This document shows, piece by piece, positions 1 through 10,381 of a stretch of 64,000 nucleotides of DNA. Under the pieces are notes generated by a model, which ran no database searches, was not told where the DNA came from, and saw only the letters and a program-made list of their open reading frames with translations. The DNA comes from an uncultured Muribaculaceae bacterium (GTDB taxonomy: Bacteria; Bacteroidota; Bacteroidia; Bacteroidales; Muribaculaceae). The number at the start of each line of letters is the position of its first letter. The first letter of the stretch is position 1. The DNA lies in assembly GCA_934555895.1 (NCBI GenBank), contig CAKTFH010000003.1, positions 49,429 to 113,428 on the forward strand, given 5' to 3'. Position numbers and translations under genes: made by a program.

Positions 1-720
1 CGGAGTGTCAATTCCTATGGTGGGATAATCGCTTTTGGCCACCTTGATGCGATAACCGTGCTGAAGCCACCTCAACTGTTCGAGAGATTCGGCAATTTCG
101 AGCGGCGACTGCGGCAGGCGTGTGATGCGGTCAAGCACATCTGCACGGTAGGCATACATACCTATATGAGTATAGTATTGAAACTCAGCCGGCCAACGTT
201 CTTTTTCGATACCTCTTAGATATGGTATCACCGAACGGCTGAAAAGCATGGCGAAACCATCGGAAGTAGCAACCACCTTGGGCGAATTGGGATTGCAGAG
301 AGCCTCGTATGTGCCATCGGAGGGGAAGGGACGCACAAGAGTGGCAATCTGTGTGGCCTCGTCATCGAAACACCCTTTGATCTGCTCAATCTGTCGGGGA
401 TCGATGAATGGTTCGTCACCTTGAATATTAATAACCACATCGGCGGTGCTGCCGGACACCTCGTAAGCCTCGCGGCAACGGTCGGTGCCACTGCGGTGAA
501 GCGGCGATGTCATGGTCACACGGCCACCGAAACCGCGCACGGCATCGGCTATGCGGTCGTCGTCGGTAGCCACCCACACTTCATCAAGCGCCTGATTCAC
601 ACGGCGGTATACACGCTCTATCACTGGTACTCCGTTGAGGAGAGCCAGAGGTTTTCCCGGGAATCGGGTCGAGGCATATCGCGCAGGGATTATCCCCACA
701 AATTTCAGTTTATTTTCCAT
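1..720 (-). CDS. kdsB: 3-deoxy-manno-octulosonate cytidylyltransferase (CMP-Kdo synthetase), 3' end cut by window
   Basis: This cytoplasmic enzyme activates Kdo with CTP to give CMP-Kdo for the lipopolysaccharide inner core. The minus-strand frame opens at the ATG of 718-720 and stays open to base 1, giving 240 codons. The N-terminus reads MENKLKFVGIIPARYASTRF followed by PGKPL (residues 10-25), the nucleotide-binding signature of KdsB. The motif VINIQGDEPF follows near residue 95. The last visible residues, YPTIGIDTP, match the usual C-terminus, so only about ten codons are missing. It lies 42 bp downstream of the ThiE-like gene on the same strand and is probably co-transcribed with it. The identification is firm. 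Confidence 0.95.
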   Translation of the reverse strand, partial: MENKLKFVGIIPARYASTRFPGKPLALLNGVPVIERVYRRVNQALDEVWVATDDDRIADAVRGFGGRVTMTSPLHRSGTDRCREAYEVSGSTADVVINIQGDEPFIDPRQIEQIKGCFDDEATQIATLVRPFPSDGTYEALCNPNSPKVVATSDGFAMLFSRSVIPYLRGIEKERWPAEFQYYTHIGMYAYRADVLDRITRLPQSPLEIAESLEQLRWLQHGYRIKVAKSDYPTIGIDTP

Positions 721-762
721 TGCTGATAATAATCGTAATGTGACAATGCTGACTCACAGCAA

Positions 763-1389
763 TCAGATAGACTCATGTGCCACACGGCGTGCCTCGGCGA
801 GAAGATCGCATATCACGGCGGTGGCAGCCTCCGGATTCTCGGCTTCAGTTATCGCATCCGATACCGCCACCCCGGCCACTCCCGCTTTCAGAAGGGCCTC
901 GTAGCTTTCGGTGGGCACATCGCCCGATGCCACGACATGAAAGCATATGTCGGCATCGTTGAGCGCATCGACCATAGAGGCATAAAACGCCACAATGTCA
1001 GCACCGTCAGCGGGAGCGGGCACAAGCAGATAATCGAGATCGAGGCCGCCCAATGCCTTGGCATCCTCCACCGATTTCACTTCCACACCGATTACGGCCT
1101 CAGCACCCAGACGCTCACGGGCAGCGGCCACAGACATGCGGCCGCAGTCGTGCATCATCACACCGTGCACTTTGAGTTCTTCTACAAGCTCCACATCGTC
1201 GTCGATTATGAGAAAAGCCTCACCTTCGCGACATTCGGGAATTATCTCCTTTGCTATTTTAGCCATATCAACCTCGTTATCAAGGCCATTGTGAGAAAGT
1301 TCTATCCAGCGGCAGCCACCTTTAATGGCCATCCGCACAAGCTCGGCAACGCTAAACCGGCTGCTCGGAGCTGTGACAAACTGCAACAT
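763..1389 (-). CDS. ThiE-like (TMP-TENI superfamily) thiamine phosphate synthase family protein
   Basis: This 208-residue protein has the layout of a TIM-barrel thiamine-phosphate synthase relative. The N-terminus has the strand-helix pattern MLQFVTAPSSRFSVAELVRM. A HGVMMHDCGRMS segment lies where ThiE has its HLGQ-type loop, and the C-terminal GVAGVAVSDAI segment resembles the phosphate-binding GVAGIAVISAI loop of ThiE. The canonical diphosphate-binding residues are not clearly conserved, so whether it makes thiamine phosphate or is a divergent TenI-like member is uncertain. It sits between the S41 protease (27-bp gap) and kdsB (42-bp gap). No thiamine riboswitch or other thi gene is visible nearby. 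Confidence 0.75.
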   Translation of the reverse strand: MLQFVTAPSSRFSVAELVRMAIKGGCRWIELSHNGLDNEVDMAKIAKEIIPECREGEAFLIIDDDVELVEELKVHGVMMHDCGRMSVAAARERLGAEAVIGVEVKSVEDAKALGGLDLDYLLVPAPADGADIVAFYASMVDALNDADICFHVVASGDVPTESYEALLKAGVAGVAVSDAITEAENPEAATAVICDLLAEARRVAHESI

Positions 1390-1416
1390 ACTCTATCCGT
1401 TCTAAAAAAATCTCAG

Positions 1417-4400
1417 TTATCTGTTGGCCGGCAATTTTTCAAGTAAAGTCTTCACCGCGCCCTCGAGCTGGGCATCGTGACCGCGAGCCACATCGCCCGG
1501 ATTATTATAGATTAAAACATCAGGCATCAGCTGATGGTTTTCGAGCGTATTGCCCTCTCGGTCGACCGAAGTGACCTGCGGAATACCAAAATAGATGCTG
1601 GGATCTACCTGGTCTTCCCACCACACGGCTGTCATGGTGCCCGGCACGGGAGCGCCCACCAATGTGCCTATGCCAAGTGTTTTGTAAGTGAAAGGTGTGC
1701 CGTGAGCATCGGAATAGTTGCTTTCATTGACAAGCATGGCCGACGGTTTGGTCCACTGCGAGAACGGGTCTATGCCGATTTCCTTGCCACGCGGAGCATA
1801 GGTCACATACTGATGTCCGCCGAGAAGCAGGGCCACATCATTGTGAAGCCAGCCTCCGCCGTTCCAACGGGTGTCGACCACCACTGCGTCGCAGTCGCGG
1901 TATCTGCCGAGCAGACGCGAATAGACTGCGGAGAACGAAGGCGAGTTCATGCCCTGAATATGCACATAACCCACGCGCCCACCGGATAGAGAATCAACAA
2001 GAGCCTCATTGCGCTCCACCCAGCGCTCGTAGAGCAGTCCGCTCAGATCACCTGTGGGACGCACCTGTATGTCTTCAGTCTTACCGTTCGTGCGCTTCAC
2101 CGTCAGACGCACCTTGCGGCCTATCTTGCCCGAAAGCAGCGGAGCCGGGTCGGCGCCGGGAGCGACAGTTGTACCGTCGATGGCCAGTATGATGTCACCG
2201 GGTTCGATATGGGCAGCTTTCGACGAGAGAGGACCGCGTTTCAACACCTCCTTCACCTTAAGGCCTTCGCCCTGATATAAATCGTCGTAAAAGGCTCCGA
2301 GACGCCCGGTGGCCATCTCGGCACCGGGAGCACGATAACCACTGCCGGTGTGGCTTGCATTAAGTTCTCCAAGGGCTTCCGACATTAGTTCGGCGAAATC
2401 ATAGTTGTTGTCGATGGCGGGGAGGAACTTCTCGTAGTCGCTCACCACCTTCTTCCAGTCCGTGCCGTGAAGCTTCACATCGTGGAACTTGTCGGCCACC
2501 TGCGAAGCCATGTGACGATACATGTATTCGCGGTCAAGCGATGGCTTACGGTCGTAGAGGGCCTCAAACTCGATATTGTCGCGTTTACCGTCGGAAAGCT
2601 GTATCTTGGAGATGCCTCCTGCACCGAAATATATGTTCTCGCCCTTAGCGTCGACCACAAACGAGCCGCCAACACCGCCGGTGAGCACCCTGACATCACC
2701 TTTGCGCATGTCGCGCACCATAAGATTCGAGTTGCCGTCGGCATTGGTTACTATATAGTAGAGCTTGGAGCCGTCGTTGGAGAGATAATAGTCGCCCATG
2801 AAACCCGACATGCGTGTGAGCCTTGCCGTGCGGTAACGGCGGTTTTCGAGGTCGAAATCCACCGATTTCACTTCATCCTTCTTGTCGGCATCTTTATCCT
2901 TGTCCTTGTCGCCCTTTTTGTCTTTTTTGTTTTTCTTGCCTTTCTTGTCGGCTTTATCTTTCTCCTCGGCCTCGTTCTTGGCTTTATCAGCCTCTTCCTT
3001 GGCCTCTTTTGCCAAAGCGGCCTCCTCTTCGGTGTAGTGGAACTCATCCCATGCGTCACCGTCGAGCATCATCACCAATACATCTTCTGTCTCGCCCCAC
3101 GAGCCCGGATTCTTCATGCCATAGCGGCCTGATTTGTAACCAACCGCACGGCCGTCCATCAGCCAGCGGGGATTGCTGTCGGCAAAACCGCTCTCGGTAA
3201 GGTTCACCACCTGCGAACCGTCGGCCTTAACCAGAGCCACATCATTGTGGTTCCAACCTAGTTCGCCAATATAATCGGTGAGGAGCCATTTGCTGTCGGG
3301 ACTCCATTGGAAAGTCACATCGCCGTCGGTATAGGAATAATTGTATTTACCGTCGAGTGCGGTGTTGACCTTTTTGGTCGCGGGGTCGATCACACAGATT
3401 TCATCCCTGTCGCGCAGGAAAGCAATCTTTGTACCGTCGGGACTGTATGCAGGTTGTTGGGCAGGTTTGCCGTTTTCAGGAGCATAGAGCAGAGTCTCGT
3501 CCACACCGGTGCAGTAGGTGAAGTTTTTGTCATCTTTTGAATGAATTGTCGCGGTATAGAGAGCCCATTGTCCGTCGCGCTCGCTGTCATATACAAGTGT
3601 ACGCCCGTCTTTCGAGAAGCTCACCACGCGCTCCTGGCCTGGAGTGTTTGTGATTCGTTTTGTGGTTTTGTACTTGGCCGAGGTGACATACACATCGCCA
3701 CGCACAATGAAGGCTATCTCAGAACCGTCGTTATTGACCGCGATGTCGGTGACACCGTTTGAAGTGTAATATTTCACTTCATCGGGGTTGAACTCATCGG
3801 CGGTGAAGGTCACATTCACCTTCTGTGGCTCCTTTCCCGGCACAAGAGTATAAAGGCTGCCGCCGTTGGTGAAAGCCATAGTGCCATTGGCGGCACGGGA
3901 AAGAGAGCGCACAGGATAATCCACAAAATTCGTGAGCTGTGTATCGTTGATCCCGTCAAGTGTGCGTGTCCAGACATTCAGCACACCATTCCGCTCCGAA
4001 ATGTAGCCCATCGTGTTGTCGTCAATCCACACAGGAGAGTTGTCGTGGCCGTTGAAATCGGTCAGCTTCTTATAGCTGTCGCCGTCTTTCAGCCAGATAT
4101 CGTTGGTGCCTGCCGAACGCTCGTGCTTGCGGTAGAGATTTTCAAAACCTTTCTTATCCTGATACAGAATGCGACCTTTACTGTCGGCCGAGGCCTCTGT
4201 CATGGCCACATGGGCATAAAGCCGCGGTCGGCTGAGCGGACGGTTGACATTCACCGTATAGGTCTGCGACACCGACGGTGCCACAAGAGCCTCATTGGAG
4301 CCCATGCCATTGTACTGCACCAGCAGTATACTGTCGTTTAGCCATGTAAGCGGGGTCTCACCATATGAATCGGCGGTTATACGCACGGCGTTGCCACCCT

Positions 4401-4686
4401 TTGCGGGAATCACATATATATCGGCATTGTTGCGCACACGTGAGCTTCGGAAAGCTATACGTGTGCCGTCGGGGCTCCATACCGGATTTGTATCATAGGC
4501 AGATGAGGTGGTAAGTCTCGTGGCCTCTCCGCCGGTTACAGGAACTGTCCAAATGTCGCCTTTATATCTGAATGCCAGTGTTGAGCCATCGGGTGAAATC
4601 GACGGTGTGCGCAGCCATTGTGCGCTGTCCTCTGCGCCTGCCTGCAAAGCAGCCGTGGCAGCAAGGATAATGATTGCTCTTTTCAT
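1417..4686 (-). CDS. Secreted tricorn-type S41 peptidase with beta-propeller and PDZ domains
   Basis: This 1089-residue exported protease belongs to the tricorn/tail-specific S41 group. Residues 1-18 form a signal peptide ending ALQAGA. Repeated blades of the SPDGSTLAF / WSPDGTRIAF type (PD40 propeller) fill the first half. Around residues 555-605 lies a very charged Glu/Ala then Lys/Asp linker. A PDZ domain follows near residues 800-880 (PGDIILAIDG), then the S41 core with VVVDTRWNGGGW and NESNYSDAHG, whose serine in NYSDA is the expected nucleophile. It heads the minus-strand set with the ThiE-like gene and kdsB. It probably degrades peptides in the periplasm. Confidence 0.9.
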   Translation of the reverse strand: MKRAIIILAATAALQAGAEDSAQWLRTPSISPDGSTLAFRYKGDIWTVPVTGGEATRLTTSSAYDTNPVWSPDGTRIAFRSSRVRNNADIYVIPAKGGNAVRITADSYGETPLTWLNDSILLVQYNGMGSNEALVAPSVSQTYTVNVNRPLSRPRLYAHVAMTEASADSKGRILYQDKKGFENLYRKHERSAGTNDIWLKDGDSYKKLTDFNGHDNSPVWIDDNTMGYISERNGVLNVWTRTLDGINDTQLTNFVDYPVRSLSRAANGTMAFTNGGSLYTLVPGKEPQKVNVTFTADEFNPDEVKYYTSNGVTDIAVNNDGSEIAFIVRGDVYVTSAKYKTTKRITNTPGQERVVSFSKDGRTLVYDSERDGQWALYTATIHSKDDKNFTYCTGVDETLLYAPENGKPAQQPAYSPDGTKIAFLRDRDEICVIDPATKKVNTALDGKYNYSYTDGDVTFQWSPDSKWLLTDYIGELGWNHNDVALVKADGSQVVNLTESGFADSNPRWLMDGRAVGYKSGRYGMKNPGSWGETEDVLVMMLDGDAWDEFHYTEEEAALAKEAKEEADKAKNEAEEKDKADKKGKKNKKDKKGDKDKDKDADKKDEVKSVDFDLENRRYRTARLTRMSGFMGDYYLSNDGSKLYYIVTNADGNSNLMVRDMRKGDVRVLTGGVGGSFVVDAKGENIYFGAGGISKIQLSDGKRDNIEFEALYDRKPSLDREYMYRHMASQVADKFHDVKLHGTDWKKVVSDYEKFLPAIDNNYDFAELMSEALGELNASHTGSGYRAPGAEMATGRLGAFYDDLYQGEGLKVKEVLKRGPLSSKAAHIEPGDIILAIDGTTVAPGADPAPLLSGKIGRKVRLTVKRTNGKTEDIQVRPTGDLSGLLYERWVERNEALVDSLSGGRVGYVHIQGMNSPSFSAVYSRLLGRYRDCDAVVVDTRWNGGGWLHNDVALLLGGHQYVTYAPRGKEIGIDPFSQWTKPSAMLVNESNYSDAHGTPFTYKTLGIGTLVGAPVPGTMTAVWWEDQVDPSIYFGIPQVTSVDREGNTLENHQLMPDVLIYNNPGDVARGHDAQLEGAVKTLLEKLPANR

Positions 4687-4726
4687 AGAAAATGTCTGGT
4701 GTATTTAAAATGCCGTTTTGTAGCAA

Positions 4727-4734
4727 CAAATGTA
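4727..4734 (-). promoter_or_regulatory. Bacteroidota -7 promoter element for the S41 peptidase
   Basis: On the minus strand this reads TACATTTG, an exact match to the Bacteroidota -7 consensus TAnnTTTG, about 40 bases upstream of the protease ATG at 4686. No convincing TTG -33 box was found at the ideal spacing, so this is moderate evidence. Confidence 0.45.
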
Positions 4735-4826
4735 AGAAAAAACCTGCAGTAAGCATGCATTTTTCCGGCAAAAACCTCACATTAATCGCCGCACACGCTG
4801 TTCTGACGAACTTTTTGTCGAAATAT

Positions 4827-4857
4827 TTGTTTAATTTTACGGAAACGACTAAATTTG
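4827..4857 (+). promoter_or_regulatory. Promoter of rho, with a ~500-nt leader
   Basis: A TTG box at 4827-4829 is followed after 20 bases by TAAATTTG at 4850-4857, a full match to the Bacteroidota sigma-ABfr promoter. Transcription would start near 4863, leaving about 500 untranslated bases before the rho ATG at 5366. No ORF in 4687-5365 looks like a gene. The long leader fits autoregulation of rho by premature termination, as known in other bacteria, but that is inference. Confidence 0.6.
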
Positions 4858-5365
4858 CACCGTTTTTCAACTAAGGGTTAACGCATATTAGGCGTTTCCA
4901 GTGTTGTTTTCCCAAAGCATAATTTTCACGGCGACAGAAACATCTCGTTTTCTTCGGTCACAATCATGCTGTTGTCATGATTTATGATAATGCCGCTTCA
5001 TAATCGACCGGTATCCGAAGAAACCAAAAGCATCATACGATTTCTCGATTGTTTTAAGCTGCCCAACTCTCCACACTCTTCTCTCACACGCTTATAGTGT
5101 TTCGCAGGCATTTGCCTCTGACGCCGTTTTCATGTACATCCCACACATTCAACCCGCAACGCCGCCTTGAAGCATAAGCAGCATGTCTGCCATGCAACAG
5201 GGGCATGCACAGAGAAAAGTCATCAAGCGACTAAACAGTCTCCCTAAACTACAAAAAACAAACATCCGCGACACTTCATGCGCTGCAATGCACACGAATG
5301 CTGTCAGCAGCCGAATTTCGGGCTGCATACACAAGATAATTATAAGTAGAAAATATAACTTATAT

Positions 5366-7432
5366 ATGTACACCTACACGGATCTAAACGACATGACCGA
5401 TCAGAAGCTTCGCGATGTCGCTTCCGAACTCGGACTCAAAAAAGTCAACCCCGAACAGAAACGCGAAGAGACTATCTTCAAAATTCTCGACGAACAGGCT
5501 ATCAGCTTTTCTGCAAACGCGCCTCAGGAGGAACCGCGTCGCCGTGGTCGTAAGCCGAAATCGGCCCAGCAACCTGCCGCCGAAAACACATCCCGTGACG
5601 GTCAAACCATAGATAAACCGGAAGAAGCACCTGATACCCAGCAGCAGAAAGCCGAGCCCAAGAAACGAGGCCGCAAACCCCGCAACCAGCAGCCTGAAGC
5701 CACTGCTGCCGGTCAGAATGCCTCAGAAAACGTAGCCGAACCCCGACAGGAGAGCCAGAATGCGCTTAAGCAGCCTAAGAAACGCGGCCGTAAGCCAAAA
5801 AACATGACTTCCAACGACGATAACAATACTATGGCTGCCGCAACAGCCGAAGCCGAAGCACCCGCAGAATCACCTGCTGTTGCCATGGAATCTGTGATGG
5901 AAACCGAAACTAAGGAAGCGCCTTCGCAGTCTGCCGCAGAACCGGTGGCACTGCTTTCAGCTCCTGCACAGGAAGCTGAAGCCGGGGCACCGGCAAACGG
6001 GGAGCCCCAACTCAACACTCCGCAACAGGGTCAGCGCAAAGTGTTCACACCACGAAACGGCAATAACAATGGCAACAGCCCAAAAGTATTCGGCCGTAAG
6101 GTCGACGAGTCGTTCGGAGCTTTCTTCCCCCATGCCGCCGGCAAAAGCTTCACTCCGCGTTCGCAGCGTGAACGTGAACAGGCAGCCCAACAGCCCATAT
6201 CAGCGGCTCCCATCATGATACAGGAACCCGCACCCAACACTCAGGTACCCGAACCTAAAGGCAAAAAAGGCAAAAAGAAACAGCAAATGCGCCAACAGAT
6301 GCCCGCCTACGACTTTTCGGGTATGTTACACTCCGAAGGAGTGCTTGAAATCACACCTGAAGGCTATGGCTTCCTGCGCTCATCAGATTACAACTACCTC
6401 TCCTCCCCAGACGACATCTATGTGACCCAACAGCAAATCAAGCAGTACGGGCTCAAGACCGGCGATGTGGTGGAGTGCACAGTGAATCCTCCCCGCGAGA
6501 GCGAGAAATATTTTCCCATGGACAAAGCGCTGAGCATCAACGGACGCCAGCCTGAATTCATACGCGATCGCGTGCCCTTCGAGCATCTCACCCCGCTTTT
6601 CCCCGATGAGAAATTCAATCTCACAGGCGGAAAGACCAATAACCTGTCGACACGCGTAGTGGATATGTTCGCCCCCATCGGCAAAGGCCAGCGTGCCCTC
6701 ATAGTGGCCCCCCCAAAAACCGGTAAAACAATACTTCTAAAAGACATAGCCAATGCGATAGCCGAGAATCACCCCGAGGTATACATCATGATTCTGCTAA
6801 TCGACGAACGCCCTGAAGAAGTGACCGACATGAGCCGCAGCGTGAATGCCGAGGTGATAGCCTCAACTTTCGACGAGCCTGCCGAACGCCACGTGAAGAT
6901 AGCCGGCATAATGCTTGAAAAGGCCAAGCGCATGGTCGAGAGCGGCCACGATGTGGTCATTTTGCTCGACTCCATAACCCGCCTCGCCCGCGCATTCAAC
7001 ACCGCGCAACCCGCATCGGGCAAAATTCTTTCGGGTGGTGTAGACGCCAACGCGCTCCAGAAACCCAAACGCTTCTTCGGCGCTGCACGTAATATCGAAG
7101 GCGGAGGCTCGCTCACCATCATAGCCACAGCGCTCACCGAAACATCGTCGAAGATGGACGAAGTGATTTTCGAGGAGTTCAAAGGCACAGGCAACATGGA
7201 ACTGCAGCTCGACCGCAAACTAGCCAACAAGCGCATATTCCCGGCTGTCGATATCATGGCATCATCGACCCGTCGCGATGACCTTCTGCTGCGTGAAGAG
7301 ACACTCAACCGCATGTGGATTCTCCGCAAATATCTATCTGACCGCACATCTATCGAGGCTATGGAATTCATCAAAGACCGTATGGAGCGCACATCTGACA
7401 ACGACGAACTCCTGCGCACAATGGGCGACTAA
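5366..7432 (+). CDS. rho: Transcription termination factor Rho with large disordered N-terminal insert
   Basis: Rho is the hexameric RNA helicase that ends transcription. The ATG at 5366 is chosen because the protein then begins [20 protein letters not shown], like the Rho_N domain of relatives; the same frame is open back to 5183 but that extension resembles nothing. The protein is 688 residues. A Rho_N domain (1-40) is followed by about 270 residues rich in Ala, Glu, Gln, Pro and Asn, holding three AT-hook-like RGRKP motifs near residues 60, 101 and 141. The cold-shock RNA-binding domain starts near 322 ([14 protein letters not shown]). Walker A PPKTGKT lies near 447 and the Q/R-loop and C-terminal ATPase regions are intact. 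Confidence 0.97.
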   Translation: MYTYTDLNDMTDQKLRDVASELGLKKVNPEQKREETIFKILDEQAISFSANAPQEEPRRRGRKPKSAQQPAAENTSRDGQTIDKPEEAPDTQQQKAEPKKRGRKPRNQQPEATAAGQNASENVAEPRQESQNALKQPKKRGRKPKNMTSNDDNNTMAAATAEAEAPAESPAVAMESVMETETKEAPSQSAAEPVALLSAPAQEAEAGAPANGEPQLNTPQQGQRKVFTPRNGNNNGNSPKVFGRKVDESFGAFFPHAAGKSFTPRSQREREQAAQQPISAAPIMIQEPAPNTQVPEPKGKKGKKKQQMRQQMPAYDFSGMLHSEGVLEITPEGYGFLRSSDYNYLSSPDDIYVTQQQIKQYGLKTGDVVECTVNPPRESEKYFPMDKALSINGRQPEFIRDRVPFEHLTPLFPDEKFNLTGGKTNNLSTRVVDMFAPIGKGQRALIVAPPKTGKTILLKDIANAIAENHPEVYIMILLIDERPEEVTDMSRSVNAEVIASTFDEPAERHVKIAGIMLEKAKRMVESGHDVVILLDSITRLARAFNTAQPASGKILSGGVDANALQKPKRFFGAARNIEGGGSLTIIATALTETSSKMDEVIFEEFKGTGNMELQLDRKLANKRIFPAVDIMASSTRRDDLLLREETLNRMWILRKYLSDRTSIEAMEFIKDRMERTSDNDELLRTMGD

Positions 7433-7468
7433 TTTTAATTACGACCATAGCACAGAACAATACACAAC

Positions 7469-7518
7469 GCCGGCGGCGCCTGCATCCCATCCCAATCGGG
7501 AAAACAGGCGCCGCCGGC
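7469..7518. terminator. Bidirectional terminator between rho and trkH
   Basis: A perfect 14-bp stem (GCCGGCGGCGCCTG at 7469-7482 with its complement at 7505-7518) encloses a 22-base loop between the convergent ends of rho and trkH. The U-tract is weak on both sides. Confidence 0.65.
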
Positions 7519-7532
7519 AGTTCTTATATAAA

Positions 7533-9002
7533 TCACTTTCTCCAGAAACCTGGAGTGAAAAGCACAAGCACAGTGAACAATTCCAGACGACCTGTGAGCA
7601 TAAGGAAGGAAAGCACCCACTTGCCGGCATCGGGAATCATCACATAATCACCGCCAGAACCGATTAGCTCAAGACTCAAGGCATCGTTGCTCATGCACCC
7701 GACAGCCGCAAAGAAACTGTCTACCAAAGGCACATCCATCAATGTAAGAAGCAATCCGCCCACAATCACGACACTTATATAAAGCCCGATAAACACCATA
7801 ACCTTGTTGACTACCTCGGGAGTCATTGCTTTGCCATTGACATTAAGCGAAAGCACATGGTTGGGATAAACGCAGCGATAAAGCTCATTACGCGAGTTTT
7901 TCCATACATAAAGCGCACGGTCGAGTTTGGCGCCACCCGAAGTGGAGCCGGCACATGCGCCGAAAAACATCATGATGAAAATAAGGCACAGCAACGGCAC
8001 GCCCCAGTCGGCAAGATTCTCAACAACAAAGCCGGTCGATGACATTACCGATACAATCTGAAACAGGGGGTCAATCGTAAAAGTCTCCCACGTATGCGGC
8101 ACCGATGGATTTAATGCCAGATAGATATCGAACACTATCCAGAGCACCAGTATCATCTTCACAAACAGGCGGAAAACCTCATTCTGCCACAGGCTGCGGA
8201 AATCTCCGGTGCTCGCCTTGAAAATAAGAGCGAAATTCACACCGCCGATAAACATGAACAGTGTGGTCACCACCTTGACATATAGCGAATTCCAGGCTAC
8301 AATAGATTCCTGACGGGTAGAAAATCCTCCCGTCGACATGGTAGATAGCGCATGACACACAGAGTCGAATGTACCCATCGGCCCGAGGCAGTAGAGCACT
8401 ATCAGCACAAGAGTAAGGAGGGCATACACCAGCCACAAACGCTTGGCGGTGGAACTGACACGCGGTCTAAGTTTCTCACGGTTGATGCTCGCGACCTCCG
8501 CATTGAACATCTGCATGCCTCCCGACGAGTTGAGCATCGGGAGCACCGCCAAAGTGAAAAGTATGATACCCATACCGCCTATCCACTGCATGAGCGAGCG
8601 CCATATATGGATGGCATGGGGCAAACTGTCGACCTGCATTATCGAAACTCCCGTGGTGGTGAAACCCGACATCGATTCGAAAAAAGCTTCCGATACATTG
8701 AGCGGCGTATCGCTGATGAGCAGCGGAATCATACCGAAAAGAGAGAACACCACCCACACAAGCGCCGTAAACAGGAAACCGTCGCGCTTGCTCATGTCGG
8801 AACGCTGCGGCCTCGAAAGGAATGTCATGGCAGCTCCCACCACCGCCGTTATGCCTACACCCACCCCGAAAGCGAACACCTCGCTCTCACGATATATTAT
8901 AGCCGTAACGAGTGGGAAGAGCATGAAAAACGCCTCTATCATCACAAGCCAGCCTGTAACCCTGACGAGCATGCGGAAGTTAATGCGTGAAAGCAGCAGC
9001 AT
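7533..9002 (-). CDS. trkH: TrkH-family potassium uptake channel subunit
   Basis: This 489-residue inner-membrane protein is the translocating subunit of a Trk-type K+ uptake system. It shows the repeated membrane-pore-membrane pattern of the family, including SMSGFTTTGVSIM, STMSTGGFSTRQ, SVMSSTGFVVE and a final pore-like AVGCMSNDALSLE; each carries the selectivity-filter position after a TTG/TGG/STG-like turn. The last repeat lacks the glycine at that place (CMSND), as often happens in TrkH. It lies 35 bp downstream of trkA on the same strand, so channel and regulatory subunit are probably made together. Confidence 0.93.
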   Translation of the reverse strand: MLLLSRINFRMLVRVTGWLVMIEAFFMLFPLVTAIIYRESEVFAFGVGVGITAVVGAAMTFLSRPQRSDMSKRDGFLFTALVWVVFSLFGMIPLLISDTPLNVSEAFFESMSGFTTTGVSIMQVDSLPHAIHIWRSLMQWIGGMGIILFTLAVLPMLNSSGGMQMFNAEVASINREKLRPRVSSTAKRLWLVYALLTLVLIVLYCLGPMGTFDSVCHALSTMSTGGFSTRQESIVAWNSLYVKVVTTLFMFIGGVNFALIFKASTGDFRSLWQNEVFRLFVKMILVLWIVFDIYLALNPSVPHTWETFTIDPLFQIVSVMSSTGFVVENLADWGVPLLCLIFIMMFFGACAGSTSGGAKLDRALYVWKNSRNELYRCVYPNHVLSLNVNGKAMTPEVVNKVMVFIGLYISVVIVGGLLLTLMDVPLVDSFFAAVGCMSNDALSLELIGSGGDYVMIPDAGKWVLSFLMLTGRLELFTVLVLFTPGFWRK

Positions 9003-9037
9003 GATTCATTTGCAGTTAAGTAACACGAAAAAACGCG

Positions 9038-10381
9038 TCAGTTGAAAAGCTTTTCAACTTTATGGATATATCCTGTAAGGCAGAACACCACCACATGGTC
9101 GCCCGGAAGTATCTGTGTGCGGCCGTCGACAAGCATCCCCTTACCGTCGCGGATAAGACCTGCTATGGTCATCTCCCTCGAGAGTTTCAGATTCATCACC
9201 GGTGCCTTCGTAATTTTCGAGCCTGGAGCGGCTTCGAGTTCGGCTACCTCGGCATCGGCCAGAGCCATGAATTTCGATGAACTTTCGTCGGCATCGAGCA
9301 GCAGCTGGAATATCTTGCTCGAGGCGAGCAGTTTTTTGTTGATTACAGTACCGATATTAAGCGCCTCGGCCTCGGCTATGAACTGAATGTTCTCAACCTC
9401 GGCTATGGTTTTGTTGACCTGAAACTCTTTGGCGGTGAGGCATGCGAGGATATTTGTCTCGGAATATTCAGTGAGCGCCACAAAAGCATCCATGTCGCTG
9501 ATGCCCTCTTCCATGAGAAGCTCGTTGTTGCGGGCATCGCCGTGGATGATATTCATCTGGCAGCCGGGGCATTTTTCCGGAAGTCGGCGACACACCTCCA
9601 TGTTGTCGTCAATAACGGTCAAATTCCATTCCCCTTTGGCAAGCATTGCGAGGCGTTCGGTAATGCGGCCACCGCCCATTACCATCACATTTTTCACTTT
9701 GTAGTCACGCTTACCGCACAGTGTACGTATCTCGTCGACATAATCACGTGTGGTGGTGAAATAGAGTATGTCGCCCTCGCAGATTTCATCGTCGCCACGG
9801 GGTATGATGGTCTCATGGCGTCGCTTGATGGCCGACACATGATAGTTATGCTGACCGTAAGTGATGTCGCGGAGTTTTTTGCCTATCAAAGAGGCGTTAT
9901 CCCTCAGTTTCACACCCACCACTATCAGTTCACCGGAGTGAAGCTCAAACCAATTGCGCACCCACGGACGACGCAATGCCGTGGCGACTTCTTGGGCCGC
10001 AAGCACTTCTGGATATATCAGATGGTCAACGCCGAGCGACGAGAAAAGCTCGCGGTTGTGCGACGCAAGAAATTCGTAATTGTCTATGCGGGCCACGGTC
10101 TTGCGAGCACCCAACTTCTTGGCTATCTCACATGAAACCATATTGGTATTTTCGAAAGGGGTCACCGCTATGAAAAGGTCGCAGTCGGAGTCCACTCCTG
10201 CGGCATGCAGATTGTCGAAGGATGTAGGGCTCCCCACATATGTCATCAGATTGTAGTTGGCGTCGAGACTGGAAAGCCGTGCCGGGTCGCGGTCGAGGAG
10301 CACGATGTCCTGCTCCTCTCTCGAGAGGAGTTTGGCAAGATGTGAGCCAACCTCGCCGGCTCCGGCAATCACTATTTTCAT
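9038..10381 (-). CDS. trkA: Trk system potassium uptake regulatory protein TrkA
   Basis: This 447-residue cytoplasmic protein gates TrkH in response to nucleotides. It has two RCK units. The first opens with [17 protein letters not shown], where GAGEVG (residues 7-12) is a classic NAD(H)-binding loop followed by an acidic LLDRD strand end. The second begins near residue 230 with [14 protein letters not shown] and VIDDN. A TrkA_C segment follows each unit (for example [20 protein letters not shown], shown here in part). The start codon overlaps the 3' end of dxs by four bases, implying translational coupling in the dxs-trkA-trkH operon. Confidence 0.94.
   Translation of the reverse strand: MKIVIAGAGEVGSHLAKLLSREEQDIVLLDRDPARLSSLDANYNLMTYVGSPTSFDNLHAAGVDSDCDLFIAVTPFENTNMVSCEIAKKLGARKTVARIDNYEFLASHNRELFSSLGVDHLIYPEVLAAQEVATALRRPWVRNWFELHSGELIVVGVKLRDNASLIGKKLRDITYGQHNYHVSAIKRRHETIIPRGDDEICEGDILYFTTTRDYVDEIRTLCGKRDYKVKNVMVMGGGRITERLAMLAKGEWNLTVIDDNMEVCRRLPEKCPGCQMNIIHGDARNNELLMEEGISDMDAFVALTEYSETNILACLTAKEFQVNKTIAEVENIQFIAEAEALNIGTVINKKLLASSKIFQLLLDADESSSKFMALADAEVAELEAAPGSKITKAPVMNLKLSREMTIAGLIRDGKGMLVDGRTQILPGDHVVVFCLTGYIHKVEKLFN

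Noticed and set aside
5183-5365. In-frame N-terminal extension of Rho from the ATG at 5183
   Set aside because: The 61 extra residues resemble no Rho and the segment reads as untranslated leader after a good promoter at 4827-4857; the ATG at 5366 gives a typical Rho_N start.
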